64,000 nucleotides of DNA, from the NCBI GenBank assembly GCA_035048485.1, contig CM068581.1:66414381-66478380 (forward strand). Direction: 5' to 3'. The stretch comes from Pteria penguin (Eukaryota; Mollusca; Bivalvia; Pterioida; Pteriidae). Below are positions 20,961-33,500 of the stretch, one piece after another; the stretch's first letter is position 1; each line of letters starts with the position of its first letter. The position numbers and the translations under genes are program-made. The notes under the pieces are model-generated. The model saw only the letters and a program-made list of their open reading frames with translations, was not told the DNA's origin and did not search any database.

Positions 20961-21660
20961 AAACCCCAAAACAAATTTTGCGGTATTCTTTTATTTTATT
21001 GTCTTTCAACTCCGATATGAACAATGAAATAAACATGTACATATTATATTATATAAATATAAACATCTATGAGTCAAAGCTGACAGATTTTATTAAATTC
21101 ACATATACCGGTACATATTGTTTTGTCAAATCTCATTGTTTTACTATATGTCAATTATGATAATCAATTTTACCACGACGTCCTCGTAAAATCAATCGTA
21201 AATTGGAAGATCTTATTTGACTCATAAAAGGAGGCCATAGAAGGTCCCACGTTTATATAGAATGTAGGAAGGCTTATGAGAAAAGGAGAGGGATTAGATA
21301 ATAAGTTTCATGGGTATCATAGAGTGATAAATTTATGTTTATGTAAATGTTTACGAAAATATGTGTTGGGGAGGGGTTCATAAAATTTTTTTTAACATCA
21401 ATGTGAAGTTAGATTTTGTTTGTTTGTTTATTTTTCTGGGGGACTGACTGGGGAGAGGATGAATTTTATTTTTACTGTTATACAGCAGAAACATATCAGC
21501 AACTTGCTGTTTTTTTTTGGGGGGGGGGGTATGATTATTGTTATTTTATTTTATTTTTTGTTCATGCGCACATATTTGCAGACTGTTTTTCAATTTTTTA
21601 ACCATGAGACATGAAAATTAGAAAAGCATATTTTCGTTTCCATTTAGATATATACTTTAT
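20961..21660. other. No gene seen
   Basis: AT-rich with a TTTT-GGGGGGGGGG run at about 21511-21529. The overlapping small frames at 21416-21614 are low-complexity Phe/Gly strings. Confidence 0.5.
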
Positions 21661-21672
21661 TGTATCCGAAAA

Positions 21673-21956
21673 ATCCGGCGTGGCCTAGCGGTATCGCGCT
21701 GGAATCCTGATCGGGAGGCCGGGGCTCGAGTCCCGCTCTGGTCATGCCGGTATTCTGTCTTTCGGATGAGACAGTAAAAACCGAGGCCCCATGTCGTGGT
21801 ATGCATGGCACGTTAAAGATCCCTCACTGCTTCGGGTGGGTCCGTTGAAAAGGTCAAAATTTGTATACTCCACATCAGGCAGATGCCGTTACCAAATACG
21901 TGAAATATTCATGGTGTGACGTTAAACAAAAATCAATCAATCAATCAATCAATCAA
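21673..21956 (+). mobile_element. tRNA-derived SINE, copy 4, intact with 12-bp target duplication
   Basis: The element starts TCCGGCGTGGCCTAGCGG, has a B box in GGGGCTCGAGTCCCGC, the shared core (CATGGCACGTTAAAGATCCC, CTGCTTCGGGTGGGTCCG, CATCAGGCAGATGCCG), and a tail of AATC repeats. TGTATCCGAAAA flanks it at 21661-21672 and 21957-21968. A duplication of this length and an AATC tail are what LINE-type target-primed integration leaves. Its integrity suggests a fairly recent insertion. Confidence 0.95.
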
Positions 21957-21995
21957 TGTATCCGAAAATAAATAGACATCCATAAACATGCCTCA

Positions 21996-22125
21996 CAGGG
22001 GCGGATCAAACAATGTGGTATTAACCATTTTGTGATAAAAAAGGGGGGCGCTTGGGTTGATCTTTAGACATTGGTAAATTATATATTGAGACGAGGGGTA
22101 CCCGAGTAACCCCTCTGGATCTTTC
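21996..22125. mobile_element. Decayed CAGGGGCGGATC-ended TIR remnant
   Basis: The left end CAGGGGCGGATCAAAC is of the short TIR family, and a G-run follows at about 22042. The right end CTCTGGATCTTTCG is poorly conserved, and no target duplication is clear. Confidence 0.4.
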
Positions 22126-23089
22126 GATATTTTAAACGGGTGTAAGGAATGTAGTGGAACTCGTTAATTCAAAGTTCGATAACTCTATCCATATTTACGA
22201 CAAACACGTTAATGATGACTGCAAAGAAGGGTAACTCTGTATCGTTTTTGTCTTCTGGAATCAGATCTCTATCGAACCTTCGACAGAAGTCTCACCGTTC
22301 ATGGAGAATTCACATGTATTTATCTATGTTTCTTGTATGTTTTTGTGTGACATGTTGTGAAAGAAAATGTTGATAAAGTAAAAAAGGCCTAGACGATCAC
22401 GAATTCCACAGGTCGATTTTCTGGCGAAGGTCAATTTGAGTAGGCCACGACTTTTGGGGCAGAGAAAAGCGGAAAGCCCAATAGATTCGTTCAGTATGCT
22501 GACTAATCCTCTAAAATCATCCCTTCAGGGTTTAGTTGGTTTCCGCTGTCCGGACTTTCATGTTGCTGTCAAAAGTTTTAGTCATATCGCGACATGGAGA
22601 CCGGAGATATTTAACATCATAATCATAGTGGCAAAATCTGGATTCGAACACTCCCCCTTCCGCTCCCCTTTACTGCTTGCACCGTAAACGAATCAATTTT
22701 AAATTAGAATTTGGACTCAACAGAATATGAGATGAGGTCCTTTCAGACATCAAATATAGTAGTTTAACAATACAGTTCCAGCATTGTTTTCAAATTTTAA
22801 ATATAACAAGCGATCAGAAGGAAACACTTAAGTGACCTTGATGAAGTATCTCATCATCAGGAAGTTAAAATGGAAAGTGCTCTACTTGTGAATGTAAATC
22901 TGTGTGGAGGGTGAACAGCTATGGTGAAAACAAAACACGTTAAGGCGAGACCGGAAACGGAAGGAAAAATGACATTGACGATGTCGCAGTTTTCTACATT
23001 ACAACACTGTTTTGATAAATACAAACGTGGATAGTATTTTCCGGGAGAGAAAGTAGGGAAATTCTCTTTTAATGTCACGGCTTAAAAGC
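22126..23089. other. No gene seen
   Basis: A plus frame at 22436-22687 (83 codons) is Pro/Ser-rich without recognisable motif or splice support. Nothing else stands out. Confidence 0.45.
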
Positions 23090-23760
23090 GATCTTCTATA
23101 TCGGACAATATCAGCTCTTCGTTCATTGGGGCATTTCAACGCGAAAGTAACTAGTCTTCGTTCAGTGGTGACGCTATTAATGCATGGAGAACGGGTAATC
23201 ATTTAGTTGTGGCCATAACAGTGCGGGAATAACGACTTTTTATCCAGTGGTGACGCTGTCAGTGTAGGGGTAACAACTCTTCATATAGTGGTGACGCTAT
23301 CAATGCGGGAATAACGACTCTTCATTCAGTGGTGACGCTACCAGTGTGGCGGTAACGACTATTCATTCAGTGGTGACGCTATCAGTGTGGCGGTAACGAC
23401 TCTTCACTCAGTGGTGACGCTGTCAGTGCGGCGGTAACGACTCTTCACTCAGTGGTGACGCTATCAGTGTGGCGGTAACGATTCTTCATTCAATGGTGAC
23501 GCCATCAGCGCGGGGGAAGACTCTTCATTCAATAGTGACCCTATCAGTGCATGGATACCGACTCTTCATTCTGTTGGCCATGTCAGGGTGGGAATGTTTT
23601 TTTTCATTCAATGGTGACCTAAGGAATGTGAAAAATGACGCTTCGTTTAGTGGTGATACTATCAATGCTGGAATAACGACCCTTATTTAGTGGCGGCCAT
23701 ATCTGTGCGGAAACAACAACTTTTCATTCAGTGGTCTTGCTATCAATGCGTGAATAGCGT
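23090..23760 (+). repeat. 41-bp minisatellite, degenerate, about 15 units
   Basis: The unit is CAGTGGTGACGCTATCAGTG-TGGCGGTAACGACTCTTCATT. Phase marks GTGGTGACGCT fall at 23288, 23329, 23370, 23411, 23452 and 23493, exactly 41 bp apart. Units are most alike in the middle and decay toward both ends, especially the right (indels after 23560). It ends about 270 bp before the proposed first PRR5 exon. Confidence 0.93.
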
Positions 23761-24033
23761 CTTTTTATTCATTGGTATTATTAGTGGTCCCTTTCAGCTG
23801 ATTAACTTCTTCATTGTGAATCTACAGCTTTGTTTTTCAGGGAGCAAGGTGTCTTTCAGTGCTTGGGGTTAGCCTCTTGAATCATTGCTATCAGTAGTAG
23901 TGGATTTTGTCTACTTTTGTCTCTGTTATCACTATATTTTATCTGTAAACATTGTATCGTTGATCACCGACATAACTACATTCGGATATTGATTTCGTTA
24001 TTTATGGGAAATATATGGAAGTGATTATACAAA

Positions 24034-24050
24034 ATGCAGCATTCTTCGAT
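24034..24050 (+). CDS. PRR5: Proposed first coding micro-exon of the PRR5-like gene
   Basis: ATG CAG CAT TCT TCG AT (MQHSS plus two bases) is followed by a strong donor GTAAGT. An in-frame TGA lies 12 bases upstream of the ATG. Two leftover bases fit exon 2, which needs exactly two. The alternative is that translation starts within an upward extension of exon 2, for example at the in-frame ATG at 24655, or in an exon further upstream. Confidence 0.45.
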
Positions 24051-24467
24051 GTAAGTACACCAATTATACGGTAGTTTTCGCAATTAGCCACACTTGCATA
24101 TCTTTCGTTACTGTGTATGCTTTGCCCTTCTCACAGCACTAGAAATTGCTCTAAGTGAGGTTTTGTGTCAGAGGAAATTCAATTATTCTTCACTTGATTT
24201 GATGGAATTTGTATTGAGGTATATATGTATATGTCTTTTTAAGAGGTGTAATTAACACCTCTTTCTAAACATCATAACATGTGATTTATTGGGTAATAGG
24301 CCAAGACAAAATAAATTTATATTTGTTTTAAATAATCCGACCCCGAAGTTTTGTTTCTGTCTTCGTAATTTTTAATAATTGTTTTTGAACCTCAAATAAA
24401 AGTAAAATCTAATAAAAAAGATAAAGTTTTCTGTAAATACTATTTAATGTTTTTATGTTAAGGAAAA

Positions 24468-24529
<62 letters not shown>

Positions 24530-27500
24530 TTATTTATTTATTTATTTACTTATTTATTTATTTATTCTCACTTAAAGCGATTTCACATCCTTTGATTCGA
24601 TATCATGCTTACAGATTTTGGGGTTTTACAAAAACATTCCCAAGATATGTAAATATGATTTTTGAATTTGATATCACATTGCATTGTAATCGCCCCTCCC
24701 TTGCTTACAGACACAGCCTAGCCAACATTGCTGACGCATGGAAGGGGTACGTGCCCGGACGTCGGAGTTCTCTAGGAGTATGTCGGATGTCCGTTGCAAA
24801 TGCATTGGACTGTGCAGCTAGGCATGAATTCTTGGATAGGTAATAAACGTCGCACGTGCTTTATTTTAACGATGCATGAAAATTTCACAGAGTTTCATCT
24901 TTATCTTTATTTAACAAAAATGAAATATGATATTGTGATCATTTTCAGCTGCCCTTCATTTCAACTCCAGAATATAAAAATTAATCTTAGAAATAAATCT
25001 TGCTTGTTCGTTCTGTTAGACACCACACCGTCTTTTTTTCTCCCATATGACAGTGACCAATGTACACTGTTGAACACCCCCCCTCCCCCCCCACACACAC
25101 CCTAGGAGAAAACCACCGACCTTCGTAAAGTAAACTAGTGCCCTGTTGCAATATTCCCAACCATGAGATGGACCGTAGGTAGATACGTTGGAACACCACT
25201 GCCCAATAGTTTACAGGTCCAATAGTTCGAAGGTCCTATAGTCCGAAGATTATATTGAATCTTCGGACTATCGGAGCTTCGAACCATCGGGCCTTCGGAC
25301 CCTGAGATCATCGTACTGTTGGATCTTCGGTCTATCAGGCGTTTGGACTATCGTACCTCGGACCATTGGGTCTTCGGATTATCGGACCTTCGGACTTTTG
25401 GACTTTCGGACTATTGGACCTTCGGAATATCGGTTGGTCACCCATTTGAAAACCTTGCCACTTTTGCAGATAGGAGTTCGAACTCACATTTTTGGTATAA
25501 AGATGTTACTCTGAGTCCCAACGTTTATGTATAATATTTGTGAAGTCGTACACATTGTCGCACGTCTAGTAATTGTAGTGAATCGACAATATGCGCTAAA
25601 AGCATGTTCAATTGCAATTCAACTTGAATATACATGGGGGATACATGGATAACTGAGTATTGTGGTTGTCATAGCAATGCTAATATACAAACTGAGAGGA
25701 TGCGAATGGATCTGTTTCATAACATTAGTTGTAGTAATCCCATCTGTCTATATTGATCTATCAATCTTTCTTCGCGAAGATGATACTAAATGGAAAGTGA
25801 TCAAGGAGATGTGAGTAGAATTACGGTCATGAAGTGTAAATTAAGGCATATTCCAGTGACAAGTCAAGGAAATCAGTCAAAAATGTGAACCCCCCCCCCA
25901 AATAAAAATCCCTTCAACCCCCCCCCCCCCCCAAAAAAAAAAAAAAAAAAAAAAAAACCAACCCCAAAACCCAGAAATGCGCTAGACTTTTTCTCATGAG
26001 TTTTGGACGAAAGAAGTTTAGACCCCGGCTCTGGCCCCCTCTAAATGCATCTCTGCATTACACACCGAAAACTTCATATAATCAAATTTGTGATTAACTT
26101 TATACACAAGGAAAACAGCGGGGTCATTTCCTTGCTGACTCTTAAAATAGTATCGCATAAAAATCAACCTTAGCGTTGGTCACCAACAATAGATAATTGA
26201 GATTTTAACCCACCCCAACTTAACACTTTTGATTTGTTTCCTATGCCTCCGATATTGGAATATCATTCAAAACGTTATAAACCTGCCTATCAGTTTATGA
26301 AATGGCGTGGGAACGTTCATCTTCATCAAATGTCTTGATGCATTGAATGAGTGCATGAATAAATTAATGAATGAATGACCTAAAATAGTTCGCAAAGTTT
26401 TGGAAAATATTATTTTCGTTTAAGAACATGACATACTTTGATTACAATTATACAAATCGCACGTAAATCGAAGGTAAATATATTAAATGCATGATATATG
26501 TTAATTGCACACTGTCTTTGATAACCCTTACCCACCTTTCCATGCATATTTCCCTCATTATATCTATATCTTTTATTTTAAAAAGTTAACTGTAAATGAT
26601 ATTTTAATGTGCAGTTTTGCATGTTGATATTTACAGACTAATAAATATGTACATATCTAATATACATGTATATCTTTATTGAGGAATTAAATATTTTAAA
26701 GTTAATTGAAGGACATTGAAATGTTTGGCTTAACAAAGTTTTCACAATTAGTGTTTCCATATATTATGTTTCTAATTCAATCAGTTTTCTCTGTTTTACA
26801 AGTAATCAAAATATTAAATTTGGTGTCTGCTTTGTTCTTTTTTAGTATACAGATAGCAATCATTCAGTTATTCCAGAAAAAGAAACTACAAGAGTTTGAA
26901 CTGTCCTCCCTACAAGAAAATGTCAGGTAAATTCCGGGATGCGACAATGAATGAACACGGTGTCTATGTAGATTTAAATAGAGTGACAGAGGTAATGTTG
27001 TGCCTGTGAATAATGAATGCAGGAGCGGATACAGAAATATTGCTGAGGGGTCCATCTGAGATAAAATTTCTCAAAAGTGAATCCAGCTCTGTCTAGGAGT
27101 AAATCTTTTTGTTGTATCTCATTTGGGTCCAGAACAACCCCCATACCCCTAAATCCACGCATGGGACTAACCAGTGGCAGGTTATATCATGGATGTGACA
27201 ATGAATAAGATCCTTGATGACATGACTGCTTGACTGTTGTTAACTCCACGACAATTTTTTCCACCTATGGCGGTCAGTAGTCGGGGACCATGCTATAGTA
27301 TGGAAGGAAGATAAATAATGGATATTTAGCAAGATACATATAAACTCGCCCACTTGTCTCCATAAGGATTCGAACAGAGACGACCGGCTTCATTGATTTC
27401 TCTCACAGCATTTCAACCCATTCGTGTACCCAGCTAACTCTTTATCACTATAGCCACGACATAAAGATATATCTACATGTTTGTTTAATATCTACATGAT

Positions 27501-30500
27501 ACAGCGACAGAAGAACATTTGTGGCATTGACTATAAATAAGAACTTTGTTGTATTGATTATCAATGGTTTGTCCTCTGTAGCTGGCTAAACTGGCTGTAA
27601 GCATTTATTTGTTGTAGTCATGGAATGAACCCAACAGATTACTTCATGGTGGTTTCTCTCCCCTGAATTATCATTACTAATTCCACGAATCCATCTTACA
27701 CATCACATTTACATAATTATGGTGTTTTTATATTCACTATGATAAATTGCTCTGTTGACTGATATCTCATTCTGGATTTTTATAAATACATGCATATCAT
27801 TTTACTTGGTGCATTATAATTAAGTTTTTGACAGGATTTTTTGTTTTCAACTTTTCGTAGAACTAAAGTTCGATACCGTAGAATAGGGCATGTTCCAAAT
27901 TACTACTCATATTAACGCATTTAGCGTTTATATTATATTATATTATATTATATTATATTATATTATATTATATTATATTATATTATATTATATTATATTA
28001 TATTATATTATATTAATGTGAGCTTTTATAATTTATATCTTATCTACTTTTATAAAACCTGGTATTTACATACCTACTATGGATTGCTACATTTATTTTC
28101 CAGGAATTTAGTTGACTCAGAAGCTGGACCTTTAATATTTGATTATTTTAAGGTACGTATAGCAATAATAATGCATTCCCACGCGTGGACTATACCCTAT
28201 TGCTTCATGATGCATATGACCTCCAAAATAATGGCGAAAATCGTGGTAAACTTCGACCAACAACCAACCAATTAGCCATCCAACCAGTCGACCAATCTTC
28301 CAATCTACAAAAAAACCAAACATCCATCCAACCATCCGACCAACATAACCTACTTACTAGGAGATAGTTTTTTTTTAAAAAAGATAAACAACATGACATA
28401 TGCATGCTGAATAAGGAGGGAGATGTTCCTTTGAACTGTGGAGGGGAAAATGCTCTCTTAAAAATAATAATTTGTCCGTCATCCATCTTGAAATTGTTTA
28501 TCATCTTTATTTAGCACTCACCAGAGCTGAGTGATAAATTGCGCGTACTAATGACATGTCATTTCTCATTAATTTATGCGAATTAACGTCCTGATTTATT
28601 TATTTCAGGATAAATTATTAAAGAAAGGCATGGTTATACTGAGGGAATGCATGAAGAACGACTTAGGTAGGAGTTACGTTCTCGTTAGTCACGTTATTAA
28701 ACATGTCGTAAAGATTGATATAATCCGTCAGCTGAGGTAGTAATGAAACATCTTCAAGATTAATATGATCTGTCGGCTAAGATTGGAGTTACACCTATAA
28801 TATATGTATTTATTGTGTGGCTACATTACGTAATTGTGACAACAAAATATGACAACAATGATAACAGCAATGATAACAACAAAAGTTATAATAATTTATA
28901 AAATTATAACATTAATATAGCTACACTATTATTGATTACAGTTATGACAACAATGATGACAACAGCGACAGTAGCAAAAGTTATAATAACTTATAAGTAT
29001 AACATCAATATAGCAACACCAATATTGACAACACGGATAACAACAATGATAATGACAAAAGTTATAATAACTCCTTCAAGTATAATATCAATATAGCAAC
29101 ACTAATATTGACAACAACAATCATGCCTTATGGTATTAATGATGACAGGGACCGCATACTGGACTTTAACGACAATAACAACAACGACAACACTGTATGT
29201 AACTATAAGCGTAACAACTCAACAAAAACATTACAGCATCAAATTGGACAACAACAATGACAAAAACAACAAAAACATTCTTACTGTGCCAACAGAAATA
29301 AAATAACAAAACCACAGTGACAACGGCAGTAATAATTTCATAGAACGATGACAAATTTATACATTAAACAACGACATCAACAGTGACAACAACAACAAGA
29401 GCAACAACAACAACAGCAATAACAACAAAATTCATTATCAGTAATTACTGCAGCAACAATACTATAAATTGTAACGGCGATATCAAAGACATAAATTTTG
29501 TATACTTTTCCAAACGCCAAATTTCTTTTGAACCACATTTCACATTACAATCTTATTACATACTGTGTTCATGTACATGCATTTTCCGTTCTTCTATGGA
29601 GTCTTTTCGTTATACAGAGTTACTTCTCATTTGGGACGGTATCTTACGTAAAACAATCATGACGTCATCAAATTCCTATGAAACCATTACCAATAAAATT
29701 CACTAGAAAAAGGTCAGGAGACCGAAATATTGTGAATACTGGGTTAATTGTTCTTTGTCCTATGAAGTCGTCATTTGTGGAGTATCATTTCCCTGAGTTT
29801 TAGATCAGTTTCCATTGAATGTGATAACGTCATAAGTGTTTTACGTCAGATACCGTCCCAAATGGGAAGTAACTCTGTATAACGCAAAGACCGAATAGTC
29901 AACTTTAACAAAAATAGAAAGGTGTGCAACTAAGATGATAGAGCACACGGTAAATATTGGATCAATTACAGGTATTGTATTGCTGAAGAAGATGAGTGAC
30001 CAGTGGACGTATCTATATACAGAAATTCTTCCTACATTACAAGCCATGTTATATCCAATACCAGTAAGTTCTTCCCATGTGCATTCCATTCCAATCAATG
30101 CTAATAAGGGGACGACCATTTGATTCGGTTGGGGGGCTGTCACTTTTTGGAAATAAATATATCATTTTCTGACCTTAAAAATGCTGGAAATAAAAGATCT
30201 ATCTTTGACTGAAAAGAAAATAAATATTCTGGCTACTAGACGGTACATATACCAGATCATGCAAATATAAAGCTGAATGTTCTGTAGAAAACATTTTTAC
30301 TTTTTTAAACAATAAATAACGACATTAACATCAGCGGAATTTATAGCATAGGACAAATCGTGCTATTCAATATGTTCAACAAAACTTGATAGAATTTTTG
30401 CTTTTTGAAAAATATATTTTCATGTCCATTTTGAGGGACAGACAGTGGACAAGGGCTTTACCATCTGCTTTCTGAGAGATTTTCTTTTCAGATTCTTGTT

Positions 30501-33500
30501 GGCAGTAGTGTCACTCGCGTTCCTTTGCCGCCAATCTCCAATTCCTTCCCCAACTTCCCCTCGTGTTGTCTGCCCCTCATTTATATGCCAGGCACACCAT
30601 TATTTTAACGTTAAAACGAGTGGCCAAAAGTGGTCTTAACTGAATTTGTCTCATCTCTCACCTCAGCACATATGCAAAGTTGATGTTTAAATTAAATCAT
30701 GTGCATTTCAAAATTTACATGGTGGCCATATTTGTTGACAGTGTTTCATTCCTTTTAAAAAGTTTCATTCAGATCAGTGCAACAGGACATCAGTCAAATG
30801 ATTTTGACACATTTATTCAAATGTAAAATAAACACACACATAACTTTAAAATGAGAACAAAAGTAAAACCAACAAAAAGGTGTATCTTCCCTTAACATCC
30901 ATGATAACAAAAGTAAAAAGAGTCCCAAATGGGCCAATATTGTTTACCGGAGACATAGAAAACATTGCATAATGATTTTGAACAATGATTGTAGATGGCC
31001 ATAAGTCTGTAGTTTCTTTAAAACTTTTAAAACATGTTAAAATGTATATGAGGAATATCTTTGCTTTATATCTACCAAGCTTTCTCAAATTTAATCTAGT
31101 TAGAAACAAAGTTAGAAATGTGAAAAATCGATATATCAAAAATATTTATGAAATGGTTATTGCATTAAAATAACATAGTTCAAAGTAAGTCAAAAACGAA
31201 TAAAATATTTTCATTCGCACAGAAAGCCGAAACAGCAAGTTAGCAATTCCTCACACGTCCTTCTATAGGATAAATGGAAATTCTCCCCTTGGATACCAGA
31301 GACTGAGATAGACTATACACTTCACTATAGAATCTAGTAGTATAAAGACCTATGCAATTAAAGTAGTGTTTGCATATTATTTGTTGAGTTTACCTTATAT
31401 TAGAATGTGTTTTGTTAACAAAATATAATTATAGAGAGATGTGTGTTAATGTCATATTATAATTCAATTCTAACAAGTATTTATTGGCCACAAAAAGTCA
31501 AGAATCAAATGGTCGTCCCCTACGATTCAATATTCATGTAGCAGAAAAGAATTGTAGATTTCTTGCCCGAGATATCCCATATATTTTCTCTCGACGTTTG
31601 CCAGAGTATTTAGTTGTGGTAAAGGTACCGGTATATCTGGAAGTCACTTTTATCTATCTACTCTTTCAAATCTAGGTTCAATTCAGTGGCGGATCCAGGA
31701 TTTCTGAAAAAGGGGGGGGGGGAAATGGGTATTAGCCAAACTTCTCAGCCATGTTTGGTGCAAAATTTGGATTTTTACTCTTAAATATGTGACCGAAAGT
31801 GGGGCCCCCCCCTCTAAATCCGCCACTACGATTCCCCCCTTCTAATGTAATGCAAATGGGAATTTTTACAATCGATGTTTTTCGCCGGGTATCCGGCTTT
31901 AACGGTGAAATAAATTTGGATTTACCTACTAATGCTTATCTAATGTATATTTCAATTCTGAATTATGTTGGTATGAAATCTTTATAATTTCATAAAATCA
32001 CTGACATTTAAAATCGAAGAGAATTTGTCACATTGTGACTAAGCTTATATTTGCATAGTTTGAACATCGAGACTTGTAAATGTAAATTTCAGATGAAAGA
32101 TACATCTATACGGAAAGTGACCTTACTGGAGTTCCGTGATGTAGTGGTGTTAAAAGTCGGATTGGCGGGTGAGATTTTTTGTTCCTCTATTGTAATTGCT
32201 TTTATCTATTATAGAGCGTCTAAAACATCCGGAGAAACCAGGGGCTACACGGATTCAAGCGAGAAAACGCTCTGGAGCGCTTTCATTTTCACAATTTCGA
32301 AAGCGTTCCGGGGCGTTTTAGCTCACCTGCGCCAAAGGCTCAAGTGAGCTATAGTCATAGTGCGCCGTCCGTCCGTCGTGAACTTTTTCACATTTTCGAC
32401 TTCTCTGGAACTGTTTTGCAGATTTGGATCAAACTTTGTATGTATGATGTACTCAAGGTCCCCTACTAAAATTGTGTTCAGGATCCAGATTCCCTAGGGG
32501 TGGATCCAGGGCGAGGCCAAAAGTGCTCAAAACGGTACCCTTCTTCAACAAATTTCTTCTCCAGAACCAGTGCATAAATGGGGAAACTAATTGCATTTCA
32601 ATAATCCATAAAGATGGGTTATTAAAACTGTGTTCCGGGTTAAGAACCGTCAAATAGAGATTTACACTTTTTTAGGTGTTTCTGGACCTAGTAATTTCAA
32701 TGCAGAAAAGTGTATTATTTTGCAGTTAATTGATATTTATGATTTCTTAATGACTATTTTGATCAAAATAATAAAAAGGAATATCATTGTGAAAGAAATT
32801 TGTCAATATCTCAAGTTTTGGATCTTTTATGATTTTTTAAGACTTCCAGAAAAAAGGGGGGGGGTGGCCATTTTTCACATTTTCAGCTTTTTCTGCAAAA
32901 TTTTTGGAAGGATTTAAATAAATCTTGGTAGAAATAAATCACTTATGATCCCCTTCAAATTTTGTTGTTTTCATTCACACCTCTTTACAGGTGGCGCCAC
33001 CATAGTCCAAAGTAGGTCACAAAAGAGTACCCTCCTTTGACAATATTCTTTTTCATACTGGCTGTATACAGAGATAAACAGAATGCATAGAAAAAGATCA
33101 AGAGGGATGAGTGAAGACGTATTGTTGTTTTGATTCCCTTCCAAAATCAACTTTTAGAATTTTTTTTTTCGACATTTGTTTGAACATGGTGATTTCAATG
33201 CAGAAAAGTGTCATATTTCCTAGTTAATTGATAATGATGATTTCTTATGGACTGTTGTGATCATAATTATGCTAAGGAATGTTACTTTGAAAGAATTTTA
33301 TCAATATCTCAATTTTTTGATTTTCTATGAATTTTTTAAGACTTCCAAATGAGGCTGTACAGGGACAATTCTTCACATTTTTTTTACTTCTGCTGTTATA
33401 ACACATGAAAGATTTTAATGAAACATGGTATACATGAAGTACTATAGGTCCTCTATCAATTTTGTACATTTCATCCAAATTGGTTAACAGATAATGCTGC

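Noticed and set aside
24592..24710. An upward extension of PRR5 exon 2 as coding sequence
   Set aside because: The frame is open but begins without ATG at its start and lies before a good acceptor at 24710. An internal ATG at 24655 leaves the alternative possible, so it is noted but not preferred.
27365..27470. A tRNA-derived SINE head on the minus strand (GTTCGAATCC)
   Set aside because: Only the B-box-like decamer is clear; the A box and body do not match any family in the window.
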